DNA of 64,000 bases from Lachnospiraceae bacterium (GTDB taxonomy: Bacteria > Bacillota > Clostridia > Lachnospirales > Lachnospiraceae), in contig JAAVZR010000043.1 in NCBI GenBank assembly GCA_022791755.1, positions 160,930 to 224,929 on the forward strand, in the 5' to 3' direction. Made by a program: the position numbers and the translations under genes. Shown here piece after piece: positions 38,453 to 48,353 of this stretch (position 1 is the first letter of the stretch; the number at the start of each line of letters is the position of its first letter). Below the pieces are notes generated by a model. That model had not been told where the DNA came from and did no database searches. It worked only from the letters and a program-made list of their open reading frames with translations.

Positions 38453-39420
38453 TATGCTCCCAAAATATCTATCAAATCCAGAATCTTCCGATCCTGCTCA
38501 AACCCATATAAAGGTATCTTTCCAGTCAATACAACATCAAAAAATTCTTTTATCTCGTTCTTATACGCGTTTTCTACGACAAAAGAGCTATACCCTTCTA
38601 TATGCTCTGTCTGCTCTGTCAAAGTAACTGGTATTAACTTCTTTGATATGGAATCAAACTCACAAATACTCTCAGGTGTTCCATTCCACGAAATATAGCA
38701 GCCTTCTGCATATACTTCAAGGTTTCTAACCGCAACAGGCGAAACAACATCAATAATAAGAGTTCCTTTATTTCCGTTTTCATGGGTCAGTTGAATCATG
38801 TAATTATCGTCGAATCCAATATTTAATCCTGTCATCTTATCGGATATTACATTTGATTTTATAACACTTCCAAATGCGGCAATGAGCCACGGCAACTCGA
38901 TAGCCATGATCTCACGGCAACCGTTTGTTCGTTTGTCTCCGATGAAAAAATCCTTATAGTTCTCCCACGGATGCCAATCGGGAAGATACTGCCCGATGTG
39001 ATAAATATAATTCCACTTCTTGTCCCCGGTTATCTTTGACCTGATATATTTGATCTCTTCCCTGTAAAAAAATGTAGCGGAAAGAAACAGAACACAGCCA
39101 TTGTCTTTTGCTGTCTGTATATTTTCCGAATATCCGGCATCCATAAGATTTAGCTCTGTGAACACATGCCATTTTCTCTCAAGACAATCTTTTATGATCG
39201 GAGCATGGGACAGAGGAGATGTGCAAATAAAGGCACAGTCTATCTTCCTGTCAATCTCTTCAATTAAGGCGAAGGTGTCTATGTCAAGCTTCTCTGTCGC
39301 CTCGGTTCTTCTGTCCTCTCTTGCGTCCACACCAATGACAGAATAATCCGGATACATTTCCCTTATGAGACGAATCCTTCTCTTTCCCATCGAACCTAAA
39401 CCAATAACAACGATGTTCAT
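38452..39420 (-). CDS. Gfo/Idh/MocA family oxidoreductase
   Basis: MNIVVIGLGSMGKRRIRLIREMYPDYSVIGVD Rossmann start; ATG at 39420. Confidence 0.85.
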   Translation of the reverse strand: MNIVVIGLGSMGKRRIRLIREMYPDYSVIGVDAREDRRTEATEKLDIDTFALIEEIDRKIDCAFICTSPLSHAPIIKDCLERKWHVFTELNLMDAGYSENIQTAKDNGCVLFLSATFFYREEIKYIRSKITGDKKWNYIYHIGQYLPDWHPWENYKDFFIGDKRTNGCREIMAIELPWLIAAFGSVIKSNVISDKMTGLNIGFDDNYMIQLTHENGNKGTLIIDVVSPVAVRNLEVYAEGCYISWNGTPESICEFDSISKKLIPVTLTEQTEHIEGYSSFVVENAYKNEIKEFFDVVLTGKIPLYGFEQDRKILDLIDILGA

Positions 39421-39424
39421 ATGT

Positions 39425-40585
39425 TTATCCTTCCAAATCGTAAAACTTTTTCTGGAGATTAATATCTCCATTCATAACTGCTTCAACTGTTTTTCGGGCA
39501 ATTTGTTCTGCCGCATGTCCTTTTCCATACGGACTAACCACCCTTTTACAGGTCTCTCTATACTCTGCGCTCATAGCTTTCTTAATCGCATGTTGGATGC
39601 TGTCGCTAGCCGTTCCACAATTGATTATGCTTTTTGACTGAAGTCTTCCTTTTTGCCTGTCTCCTATATTAATGGAAGGGATATGAAACGCTGGTGCTTC
39701 AATAATACCGCTGGATGAATTCCCCAGAACAAATTCAGCATATTTCATCAGCGAAAGATATCGTCTTACACCAAGAGAAGCAAACACATGGAGATGGGCG
39801 ATCCTGCCTTCGGCCTCATCCAACAGTTCATTAATCCGCCCACCACCCTGATCTGCATTTGACTTTGTGACAATAAACCGGATCTCAGGATATGCTTTGA
39901 CTGCTCCCAGAAATTCTGCAATCTCTTTATCCACATTACCTCCCTTCATTGTGGCCGGGTGGTATGTACAGACAGCATAACGGCAGTCATCAAGTCCAAT
40001 ACTTGCCAAAGCCTCTGTTTTGCTCATATCTGCAACTCGCATAATATTATCAATGCTGGTAGATCCATAATTAAATACTCTTTTAGGGGCTTCTCCCAGC
40101 TGAATAACCCTCTTCTTACTCCCCTCATTCGTAACAAAATGAAGAAAACTAATCTTTGTGATGGAATGACGAATCCATTCATCCAGGGCCCCTTCTGTCG
40201 TATCTCCTCCACAAAGATGAAATACAGGAGTCCTGGTGTTTCCTGCTGCTATGGCTATGGCGAGAGTCTCATATCTGTCACCAAGAAGCAGGACAGCATT
40301 ATATTGTTCTTCCAGAAACAATTCGGTGAACTTCGTAAGGACTTCCGCTTGATTTGCCGAAATATCTATTTCGGAATTCGACTGAACGGATACCGGAATG
40401 CGATGGTCAACTCTGACATCAATTTCATTAACAGTCATGCCATAGCTGTCGCTCAAATGCGTTCCTGTAACAATCAGCTCTATCCCTAATCCGCCACCAC
40501 GCTCATATTTTCTAAGCTCCCTAATCACAGGAGCCAACAGCCCATATTCAGCTCTTGTGGCCGTTACAACCGCAATTTTCTTCAT
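39425..40585 (-). CDS. legG: Hydrolysing UDP/GDP-N-acetylhexosamine 2-epimerase (NeuC/LegG type)
   Basis: KKIAVVTATRAEYGLLAPVIREL...LLGDRYETLAIAIAA...HLCGGDTTEGALDEWIRHSITK. Confidence 0.88.
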   Translation of the reverse strand: MKKIAVVTATRAEYGLLAPVIRELRKYERGGGLGIELIVTGTHLSDSYGMTVNEIDVRVDHRIPVSVQSNSEIDISANQAEVLTKFTELFLEEQYNAVLLLGDRYETLAIAIAAGNTRTPVFHLCGGDTTEGALDEWIRHSITKISFLHFVTNEGSKKRVIQLGEAPKRVFNYGSTSIDNIMRVADMSKTEALASIGLDDCRYAVCTYHPATMKGGNVDKEIAEFLGAVKAYPEIRFIVTKSNADQGGGRINELLDEAEGRIAHLHVFASLGVRRYLSLMKYAEFVLGNSSSGIIEAPAFHIPSINIGDRQKGRLQSKSIINCGTASDSIQHAIKKAMSAEYRETCKRVVSPYGKGHAAEQIARKTVEAVMNGDINLQKKFYDLEG

Positions 40586-41574
40586 AGTTCTATTAATTCA
40601 TCCTCATCAAAATCTCTAACTGCTTTTGTTCCAAGGACTTCGTTCCATTTCATCGGACTAATGCCAGTTCCCGGACGTTTCACTGTGATATTCTCCACGG
40701 TAAGCTCATCTCCGGCTTTTATGCCGACCCTTGCCACTATGCTTTTCCGGGCAATGATAATGTTTTTCTTTTCTGACAGCGACGGTGCCTTATCGCCTGC
40801 CCCTATCGCCTTTTCAATATGCCGGATGCCTGAAACCATGGCAGCAAGCTCGTCAGGCTCAAGACTGGCTTTATGGTCAGGACCTTCCATATTGCGATCC
40901 AATGTAAAATGTTTTTCAATAATGGCAGCTCCCAAAGCAGCGGCAGCTACCGGCACTTCAATACCTTTTGTATGATCCGAATACCCCACTTCAAGGTCAA
41001 ATGTATCTCTCATGGTCTGCATCGCCTTCAGATTCACATCTTCAAATGGCGTGGGATACTCCGTATTACAATGAAGAAGCTTTATCTGCTTTGTCCCATT
41101 CTCACAAAGCACCTTAATGGCTGCTTCAATTTCACTCATCTCACACATTCCTGTAGACATCACAACAGGTTTACCCGTCTTTGCAAGTGCAAAAAGATAT
41201 GGATAATTGGTGACTTCTCCGGACGGAATCTTCCAGAAAGGCATATCTATAGTATTTAAAAAATCAATGCTCTCAAAATCAAATGGTGTGGACAAAAAAC
41301 AGATTCCAATCTTATCACAATAAGCCTTTAACGCAACGAATTCCTCGTATGTGAGTTCCAGCTTCCTCAGCATATCAGCCTGGGAACCTTCACCGGTTGT
41401 ATCCTTTTGGTATTCAGCTTTTTGAGCACTGCAAGAAACCAGATTCTTCGATTTAAAAGTTTGAAACTTTATGCAGTCAACGCCTGCTTTTTTTGCCTCT
41501 TCAGCAAGCTTGCATGCAAGCTCCAAACTGCCGTTATGATTTACGCCTGCCTCGGCTATAATATAAACGCTCAT
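40582..41574 (-). CDS. legI: N-acetylneuraminate/legionaminate synthase (NeuB/LegI type)
   Basis: YIIAEAGVNHNGSLELACKLAEEAKKAGVDCIKFQTFKSKNLVS; C-terminal SAF domain. Confidence 0.93.
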   Translation of the reverse strand: MSVYIIAEAGVNHNGSLELACKLAEEAKKAGVDCIKFQTFKSKNLVSCSAQKAEYQKDTTGEGSQADMLRKLELTYEEFVALKAYCDKIGICFLSTPFDFESIDFLNTIDMPFWKIPSGEVTNYPYLFALAKTGKPVVMSTGMCEMSEIEAAIKVLCENGTKQIKLLHCNTEYPTPFEDVNLKAMQTMRDTFDLEVGYSDHTKGIEVPVAAAALGAAIIEKHFTLDRNMEGPDHKASLEPDELAAMVSGIRHIEKAIGAGDKAPSLSEKKNIIIARKSIVARVGIKAGDELTVENITVKRPGTGISPMKWNEVLGTKAVRDFDEDELIEL

Positions 41575-42204
41575 TTATTCGACCACCATACACGGATTCC
41601 CGTATGCTTTTACATGTCCCGCAATATCTTTTACAACGACGCTCCCGGCTCCTATCAGCGAGGATTCGCCAACTGTTATCTGCTGTCTCACCACTGACCC
41701 GGCTCCGATATGAGAATCAGAACCAACCCTGACCTGTCCGCAAAGAGTTGTTCCGGGACTAATATGTGCAAACGCTCCTATTTTACAATCATGTTCAATA
41801 ATTGCTCCTGTATTGATAATGCAGCACTCATTTATGACCGCCCCTGTGTTAACAACAGCTCTTTTCCCTATAAAACACCCATTTTTAATAAGGACTCCTT
41901 TTGCAATAATTGCTGTCGGATCAATAATGGAAGGAATGGTAAACCCCAGCCGCTGTATCATCTCATATAAGCGTCTACGCATTTTCGTGTTTCCGACGCT
42001 CCCTACTGTGACTATCGCACAGTTCCACCCGTCTTTAACCAGCACAGGAAGATCATTATCCGTACCGATAACAGGAACGCCAAGGCAAGAACTCTCTATG
42101 TTATCAATAACTCCCAGTTCATCGTATATATCTAAAGCTATCGCACTGTCCAGTACAGAATGGCAGTGACCGCCTCCGCCGATTAACAACAATTTTCTTC
42201 TCAA
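41575..42204 (-). CDS. NeuD/PglD-type sugar O/N-acetyltransferase
   Basis: N-terminal Rossmann-like half plus left-handed beta-helix hexapeptides (GAVINECCIINTGAIIEHDCKIGAFAHISPG). Confidence 0.9.
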   Translation of the reverse strand: MRRKLLLIGGGGHCHSVLDSAIALDIYDELGVIDNIESSCLGVPVIGTDNDLPVLVKDGWNCAIVTVGSVGNTKMRRRLYEMIQRLGFTIPSIIDPTAIIAKGVLIKNGCFIGKRAVVNTGAVINECCIINTGAIIEHDCKIGAFAHISPGTTLCGQVRVGSDSHIGAGSVVRQQITVGESSLIGAGSVVVKDIAGHVKAYGNPCMVVE

Positions 42205-42220
42205 CTCAGCTTCCTCCGGT

Positions 42221-43267
42221 TCATTCTCCGTAAAGCTTTATCCTCATTTTTTCAAGTTCGGGCAACTGTCCCATATCCATCCAGTCATTTTCACTTACCG
42301 GGAATACAGCAACCCTTTTCCCTTTCTGTCTTTCCCTCTCCACAATATCAGGAAATCCAATCGGAACATCATCGATGATATCGTCTATAACTTCTGGTTC
42401 GACAATATAAATTCCTGTATTTGTCAAGAACGACATCAAAGGCTTTTCGCGCATGCTTTCTATAATGCCATTCTCACCCATCTCAACGACACCATAAGGT
42501 ATATTGAGATTTTTATAGGCACAAATCATAGTTATGACGTTTCCATTCTCCTTATGAAATTTCAACATACTCTCATAATTTGCTGTTAACAATGCGTCAC
42601 AATTTGCAAAGAAAAAAGTATTTTTAAGCTTTCCCCGAAGAAGGCTCAGCCCTCCGCCTGTTCCCAACGGCTTTTCTTCATCGTACCAGGTAATATTGTA
42701 ATAATTATCATTATCAGCAAAATATGCTTTCATCAGATCACGCTTATAATTTACAATAACATGAAACTCATTACAGCTATAGGTCTGATATTCCTTCATG
42801 ATATGTTCTATAATAGGAAGATCCCCAACAGGAATCAGCGGCTTTGGCAGAACCCTTGTAAAAGGATCCAGTCGCGTCCCTTTCCCCCCTGCATTGATAA
42901 CAACCGGAACATTAATTGGATTGTGCTGTCTCTTAAAAACGCCTGACTCACCGCCATACAAGTCAACCACAACGCCATTCTTGTCCAATACCGGAATTAC
43001 GATAAAATTTTTTTTATGATATAAATGCCTGGCTTCTTCAAGTGTACTGGCGAATCGCGGGTTCTTATTGGCCGCATCGAGGACTACGCCAGACATCTTC
43101 CCGCCCGAAAGAAGAAAACGCCTTATGTCACCATCTGTAATGCAGCCAACCAACTTTTGCTCTGCATTCGTAATGAACAAAATCCCGGACTGATTATGGT
43201 CAATCTTTTGCATTGCTTCCGAAACGGTTAATACTTCTCGACCGGTAAATTTTTCAATATTATCCAT
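42221..43267 (-). CDS. CBS-domain + nucleotidyltransferase (PtmE-like guanylyltransferase)
   Basis: N-terminal CBS pair (LVGCITDGDIRRFLL) fused to VVINAGGKGTRLDPFTRVLPKPLIPVGDLPIIEHI. Confidence 0.85.
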   Translation of the reverse strand: MDNIEKFTGREVLTVSEAMQKIDHNQSGILFITNAEQKLVGCITDGDIRRFLLSGGKMSGVVLDAANKNPRFASTLEEARHLYHKKNFIVIPVLDKNGVVVDLYGGESGVFKRQHNPINVPVVINAGGKGTRLDPFTRVLPKPLIPVGDLPIIEHIMKEYQTYSCNEFHVIVNYKRDLMKAYFADNDNYYNITWYDEEKPLGTGGGLSLLRGKLKNTFFFANCDALLTANYESMLKFHKENGNVITMICAYKNLNIPYGVVEMGENGIIESMREKPLMSFLTNTGIYIVEPEVIDDIIDDVPIGFPDIVERERQKGKRVAVFPVSENDWMDMGQLPELEKMRIKLYGE

Positions 43268-44438
43268 CTGCCAGTGACCTAAGCAATCGCTTCACCTCTT
43301 CAGCCACATACTTTATTTCTTCTTCCGTAATTTGCGTAGTGGAAGGAATATTCAAAATGCGGCTTGCATAATAAGGCGCTTTCTCCAGTTTATAGATTTC
43401 TTCATCCTCATAAGGTTTCTGCTCATTGATCAAACCCCAGATGGCGCGTGTTTCAATGCCTCTGTCATGGAGAGCAAGGATAATCTCCCTCATAGATGTG
43501 GTGATGCAAGAGCGTTTTATTTTAATTGAATAAAACCATTTATTGGAGCTCGTCCCCTCACGAAACGGCATCAGGGTTCCATAATCAAAACCATCAAATA
43601 AATTCTTGTACCGCTCATAGTTTTGTTGCTTTCGCCGGATGAATTCCGGAAGTTCTTCCATCTGCGCCACGCCGAGGGCTGCTTGAAGATTTGTCATCCG
43701 ATAGTTATACCCAATCTCATCATGAATATAGTAGTGAGGATCGGTCTTTGCCTGAGTTGAAAGAAAACGAAGATGATCAACTACCGCAGGATCATTAGCA
43801 GTTACAGCTCCACCGCCGCCAGTTGTGATAATCTTATTGCCATTGAAGCTGTAGCATCCGAAATCGCCAATGGTGCCGGCATATTTATCCTGATACTTTC
43901 CCCGCGTATATTTTGTGCCCAGAGCCTCTGTCGCATCCTCGATAACCTTCAGATTATATTGTTCAGCAATATCCATGATAGATTCCATATCTGCCATATT
44001 GCCAAAAACATGAACAACCACAATAGCTTTCACGATAACACCATTATGCTTCAGAGCTACTCCATCCCACCTGCACTTTTCTTCACAAAAGCTTTTCAAC
44101 TTGATGGGATCCATGCAGAAGCTATCGTCGCAGTCCATAAACACAGGTGTAGCAAACTGATATTTTACAGGGTTTATTGCCGCAATGAAGGTTAATGATG
44201 GAACGATAACTATATCGCCAGGTCCTACCCCGGCCTCAATCAGGGAAAGATGAAGCGCGCAGGTGCCACTCTGGCAAACCGCCACATTCTTAACATTAAG
44301 AAATACCGCTAATTCCTTTTCTAGTTTTGATACATATCCACCCACGGTTGACACATAAGTTGAGGCAATCGCATCTACAACATACTTTTTTTCATTTCCC
44401 TCAAAATTGGGAATCGACAGAGGAATAAACTTGCCCAT
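43260..44438 (-). CDS. legC: LegC-type PLP-dependent aminotransferase (DegT family)
   Basis: VAVCQSGTCALHLSLIEAGVGPGDIVIVPSLTFIA...GCYSFNGNKIITTGGGGAV. Confidence 0.87.
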   Translation of the reverse strand: MGKFIPLSIPNFEGNEKKYVVDAIASTYVSTVGGYVSKLEKELAVFLNVKNVAVCQSGTCALHLSLIEAGVGPGDIVIVPSLTFIAAINPVKYQFATPVFMDCDDSFCMDPIKLKSFCEEKCRWDGVALKHNGVIVKAIVVVHVFGNMADMESIMDIAEQYNLKVIEDATEALGTKYTRGKYQDKYAGTIGDFGCYSFNGNKIITTGGGGAVTANDPAVVDHLRFLSTQAKTDPHYYIHDEIGYNYRMTNLQAALGVAQMEELPEFIRRKQQNYERYKNLFDGFDYGTLMPFREGTSSNKWFYSIKIKRSCITTSMREIILALHDRGIETRAIWGLINEQKPYEDEEIYKLEKAPYYASRILNIPSTTQITEEEIKYVAEEVKRLLRSLADG

Positions 44439-44477
44439 CTTTGCTACCCTTTCTTCTTTTACTGCCCTATAGCAATT

Positions 44478-45686
44478 TTACATTTTGCTGTCAAGAGATT
44501 TACCAGCTTCGATATGCCGGAAGTTAGGCAGATACTCTTTCATTATGGCGACAACTTCTTCTTTTGTGGTCTGCTCTTTGTTAAAAACCGCATTCAGCTT
44601 CCTGAAAAGAGTAATTACTTTTTCTTTGTCCGGTATCTTTTTACCTGTAATAATACCTAACGACGCAAATCTGCCCATATCGGTTGTCTCTGTGTCCGTC
44701 ACAAATTCTTCAAAAGGTTTCTCACCTGAAGTGTCAGATTCAGAATAATAGACCGGATAAAGGTTGCTTCCGTTCTTCAATTCCTCCCCCCTGTCAATCG
44801 CCTCCTCGTCGGAACTACACTCCAGAACTTCATATCCATGAGCCTTCAACAGCTCTGTTCCAATTGCGTCAAATGTCATCATCTGCGCCTTGGCAAGCTT
44901 AGGGAAAAATATAGCTCTGTTCTCTCCCAGGATGCAGGAAAGCAGGCAAATCTGTCCTGATTCCTCCGGTGAAACAAAGTACCTGCGAACATCAGACGGT
45001 GCGGACAAGGGCTGTAGCTTTTGAATGCGCGTCAGGAATCCGGCAGGAAGCGAACCATTGGAGAAGGCTACATTAGCGAAACGAGCCGTCTTCACAGGAA
45101 ACTTATCAGAATAAGAGAAAATCACATCTTCCATGATCCTCTTGCTTGCTCCCATAATATTCACCGGGTTAGCTGCCTTGTCTGTGGACACGCAGAAGTA
45201 CTCCTCCGGGGGAAACTCCGATAGAAGGTCCAGCAACCTTTTGGCATGAAGAACATTATTCTGAAGCAGAGCCTCTACCGAATAGATATCCTTCTCAGAT
45301 CGAACATGCTTGTGCGCCGAGAAGTTTCCCACGATATCAAACCCACCACGATTGCGGAACATCTTCTCGAACACAGGAGAAGCAAAGTCCATCGGGTAAG
45401 GAATATAATTCTCGGGAATATACATACCCTTTGTGGAACGCAAATCCCTTGTAAGCTCCGCCAGCCCATTCTCGTTCGTATCAACCACTACCAGTACAGC
45501 CGGTCTAAATGGAAGGACAGCCTTGATGAAAGAAGATCCAATGGACCCTGCACCGCCAATTACCAGAACAGACCGTCCTGCAATCTTATCACTAAGAATA
45601 TTCCTGTTAGCTTCAATATCCGAACAGAACATAGAAGAAGAACGTTTTGTGACATATTGATTTATAAACTGATCTAATCTGAACAT
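44478..45686 (-). CDS. legB: Nucleotide-sugar 4,6-dehydratase (LegB/PseB/CapD-like)
   Basis: GRSVLVIGGAGSIGSSFIKAVLPF...FCVSTDKAANPVNIMGASKRIME; ATG at 45686. Confidence 0.8.
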   Translation of the reverse strand: MFRLDQFINQYVTKRSSSMFCSDIEANRNILSDKIAGRSVLVIGGAGSIGSSFIKAVLPFRPAVLVVVDTNENGLAELTRDLRSTKGMYIPENYIPYPMDFASPVFEKMFRNRGGFDIVGNFSAHKHVRSEKDIYSVEALLQNNVLHAKRLLDLLSEFPPEEYFCVSTDKAANPVNIMGASKRIMEDVIFSYSDKFPVKTARFANVAFSNGSLPAGFLTRIQKLQPLSAPSDVRRYFVSPEESGQICLLSCILGENRAIFFPKLAKAQMMTFDAIGTELLKAHGYEVLECSSDEEAIDRGEELKNGSNLYPVYYSESDTSGEKPFEEFVTDTETTDMGRFASLGIITGKKIPDKEKVITLFRKLNAVFNKEQTTKEEVVAIMKEYLPNFRHIEAGKSLDSKM

Positions 45687-45688
45687 AA

Positions 45689-46804
45689 TTACTCTTCCCA
45701 CACAGGATGCTTCAACACCCATTTATCAAAATCATTTTTCTCAAAGAGCTCTCTATTATACAAGGAATCAATGATGCTCCAAAATTCTGTTTCCGTATAG
45801 CCGCAGAATTCACAAAAATCTCTTACGCACAACGGATCCAGATTTCCATCACGATCTTTTACAAGCTTCTTAGCCTCCTCCCTGGTTAAATAACCGTATC
45901 TCACCATGCGTGCAGCATAGTCTGTTGCAGAGGCATGTCCGAATTTCGGATATTTCATCCAGGAATGAACAAGGTACGCTCTGCTGTCAATCTGATCAAA
46001 GTTCTCCACATGGTGAGTTCTGTCCCATTCATGGGTAAGATCATGAAAGCCATGTTTCCTTGCAAACTCATAATTCCTGAAGCTGTTCCAGGGCATAAAG
46101 TACGAAATGTAGATTGGATCAAGTTTATCCAGTTCATATTGTTTGGGGGCTCTGGTTAAAAATAAATCCTGTACTGTCACTCCAGCACCTTCAATCAGTT
46201 CTTTCTCACTGATTCCCGTAGCTACGCCATTGCTCAACTGTTCTTTTGCAGAGTATGTTTCTTTCGCATCCGATCCTCCGTACTCATAGCTAACATTTTC
46301 ACCATAAACAAGTAATGGCGTATTAAACTTGGCTGCCATAATCAGCGGATATGTATAAATGAGACGGTCAATATACCATGTAGGCTTTCCGTATTTTTCA
46401 AACATGTACCGCATCAGCTTTTTCTGTGCTCTGATGTCCGGCTTCATACTGATGATGCCACATCCAAACTCCTCTGAAATGTTTTTCAGGTTATGCTTAC
46501 CGGCCTCCGTCATCGGAAAATTGTCTTCAACAGAGAAAAGAATCGGATTCATATGCATTACATTCTTCATAAGATGCACCTGATAATGAGAATCCTTACC
46601 TCCCGATACGGCAATGGCGCAGTCCGGCCCATCCCCATTCATCCCACGGTACTTATCACAGATCGCCTCAAATTCCTTCCAGCGTGCATCCCAGTCAATG
46701 GATTTCCGGCGTTCGTATGACTGGCAAGCCGAACAGATTCCATCCCCGTTAAAAGTAATACCGGGCCTTGTATTGGGCATCACGCATTTTTTACAGTAAA
46801 ACAT
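45689..46804 (-). CDS. N-acetyl sugar amidotransferase (PseA/WbpG-like)
   Basis: MFYCKKCVMPNTRPGITFNGDGICSACQSYE and PP-loop-like AIAVSGGKDSHYQVHLM. Confidence 0.9.
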   Translation of the reverse strand: MFYCKKCVMPNTRPGITFNGDGICSACQSYERRKSIDWDARWKEFEAICDKYRGMNGDGPDCAIAVSGGKDSHYQVHLMKNVMHMNPILFSVEDNFPMTEAGKHNLKNISEEFGCGIISMKPDIRAQKKLMRYMFEKYGKPTWYIDRLIYTYPLIMAAKFNTPLLVYGENVSYEYGGSDAKETYSAKEQLSNGVATGISEKELIEGAGVTVQDLFLTRAPKQYELDKLDPIYISYFMPWNSFRNYEFARKHGFHDLTHEWDRTHHVENFDQIDSRAYLVHSWMKYPKFGHASATDYAARMVRYGYLTREEAKKLVKDRDGNLDPLCVRDFCEFCGYTETEFWSIIDSLYNRELFEKNDFDKWVLKHPVWEE

Positions 46805-46849
46805 GCTTATTTTTCTCCTTTCGCTGTTCGGATTATTATAGTTATCTTT

Positions 46850-48340
46850 CTATTTTCTTTTTAACAGATGATACAGACTTCTCACCTTCTCATATCCCCC
46901 TCCGGGTAACTTTCTGAGAAATGAATACATTGCATTTCTACTTTTTCTCCTTAATGTTTGCACCATAGTAATTACTATCCTTCTTATCATATGTTTGTTT
47001 TCCAGATAGTCATTAATAAGAGCTATATCTTCTCTATCTTTTACCGTATTTCTATTCTTCTTAAATTGAACAAGTGTTTGCAATGAGATAATCTTAAGTC
47101 CTGCATAGTAAATGTAATTGACAGGATTAAAAACCAAATCACTCACAGAATTTCCGTAATATTCAACCTCGCCAATATGGTTTGTTATAGATTTATCGTT
47201 AAAATCCACCTCACTTTTTCCCACAAAAAGGTAATCCAGATCATCAGGTTTTCTCATCCCGTACAACCCCATAATAGAACTCGAGTCTATCAGATAGTCA
47301 TTAATATTTCCTCCCACTTCTTTGATAGATTCTCTATATTGATATATTCTCCGGTTAAGATGTACATAATAGAAAGGATTCGCTTTATTCAGAAAATCAA
47401 CCGTATTCTTATTTAAAAGCATTTGAGCTATGAACAGAGTTTCATCAGGATAATCCGTAATATGAAGAGAATGCTCATCAATCCCAAATATTGATCTCAT
47501 CTGATCTTTAATCTGCTTTACATGGACTAAACTATCTGATCGAAAAAGAAAAACTTCCAGATTTCCATTCCCACTGACTCCTTCTATCTTTGGCGCAGCT
47601 GATATAAACCGATTATCAATACTACCAACCCACTCATGACTCAGATAAATCTGTGGGATCAGATTGCTTAAACCATTCATTGACATTTCTATGACCTTAT
47701 TGTATAGCAAGTCTGCCTCATCTTTTAAGATATCAACAGCCATTTTTCTTTTTGTAGAGTCAGCTGCCGGCCACATACAGCATAGATAGAGATTATCGTT
47801 CCACTTGCACATTTCTGTTAAGGCAAACTCAATATCAGCATTACTTGCCAATCTTTTTCTGTAAAGCTCAGCTCCCATAGCCGGACTGGATACATCAAAT
47901 CGAATAATCGGAACTTTTATCCCTAAAAAAGCTGCTATCGCTGTCCTGTGTGCACCATCCATTATGATTCCGTTGCAATCAACCGGAATAACGCCCTCCT
48001 CGCGAAAGCCATTTGTTACAATATCATCAATAAGAACCTTAAATACGTTGCAATAGTCCTTGAATTTGTTTTTTGTTTCATTTCCATATTCATTAAATGT
48101 GCCCATTGTGCAGACTTCAAGATCTCTTTTATAGAACTCAATTGCAAACTCCCCTTCGCGCTGATTATAACAATAATCTGTATATATTATTTTAGATATC
48201 AAATCCAGCCTTTCCGGGACAACCAGTTCTTTTGCATCCACCCACTCAATGTTGTAATTGCCTATGGGGTCGATTTGATATATATTGCAGACAGTGGTTA
48301 ATCCGTACTCTCTTAAATCCATAGCTCCATTCTCCTCCAT
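46850..48340 (-). CDS. Unknown protein: ParB-like fold region plus nucleotidyltransferase-like C-terminal region
   Basis: VIPVDCNGIIMDGAHRTAIAAFLGIKVPIIRFDV (ParB-like); SSSIMGLYGMRKPDDLDYLFVGKSEVD (GS..G..DLDY NTase-like). Start MEENGAM with GGGAGGAG RBS. Confidence 0.55.
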   Translation of the reverse strand: MEENGAMDLREYGLTTVCNIYQIDPIGNYNIEWVDAKELVVPERLDLISKIIYTDYCYNQREGEFAIEFYKRDLEVCTMGTFNEYGNETKNKFKDYCNVFKVLIDDIVTNGFREEGVIPVDCNGIIMDGAHRTAIAAFLGIKVPIIRFDVSSPAMGAELYRKRLASNADIEFALTEMCKWNDNLYLCCMWPAADSTKRKMAVDILKDEADLLYNKVIEMSMNGLSNLIPQIYLSHEWVGSIDNRFISAAPKIEGVSGNGNLEVFLFRSDSLVHVKQIKDQMRSIFGIDEHSLHITDYPDETLFIAQMLLNKNTVDFLNKANPFYYVHLNRRIYQYRESIKEVGGNINDYLIDSSSIMGLYGMRKPDDLDYLFVGKSEVDFNDKSITNHIGEVEYYGNSVSDLVFNPVNYIYYAGLKIISLQTLVQFKKNRNTVKDREDIALINDYLENKHMIRRIVITMVQTLRRKSRNAMYSFLRKLPGGGYEKVRSLYHLLKRK

Positions 48341-48353
48341 CGTACTCCTCCCA

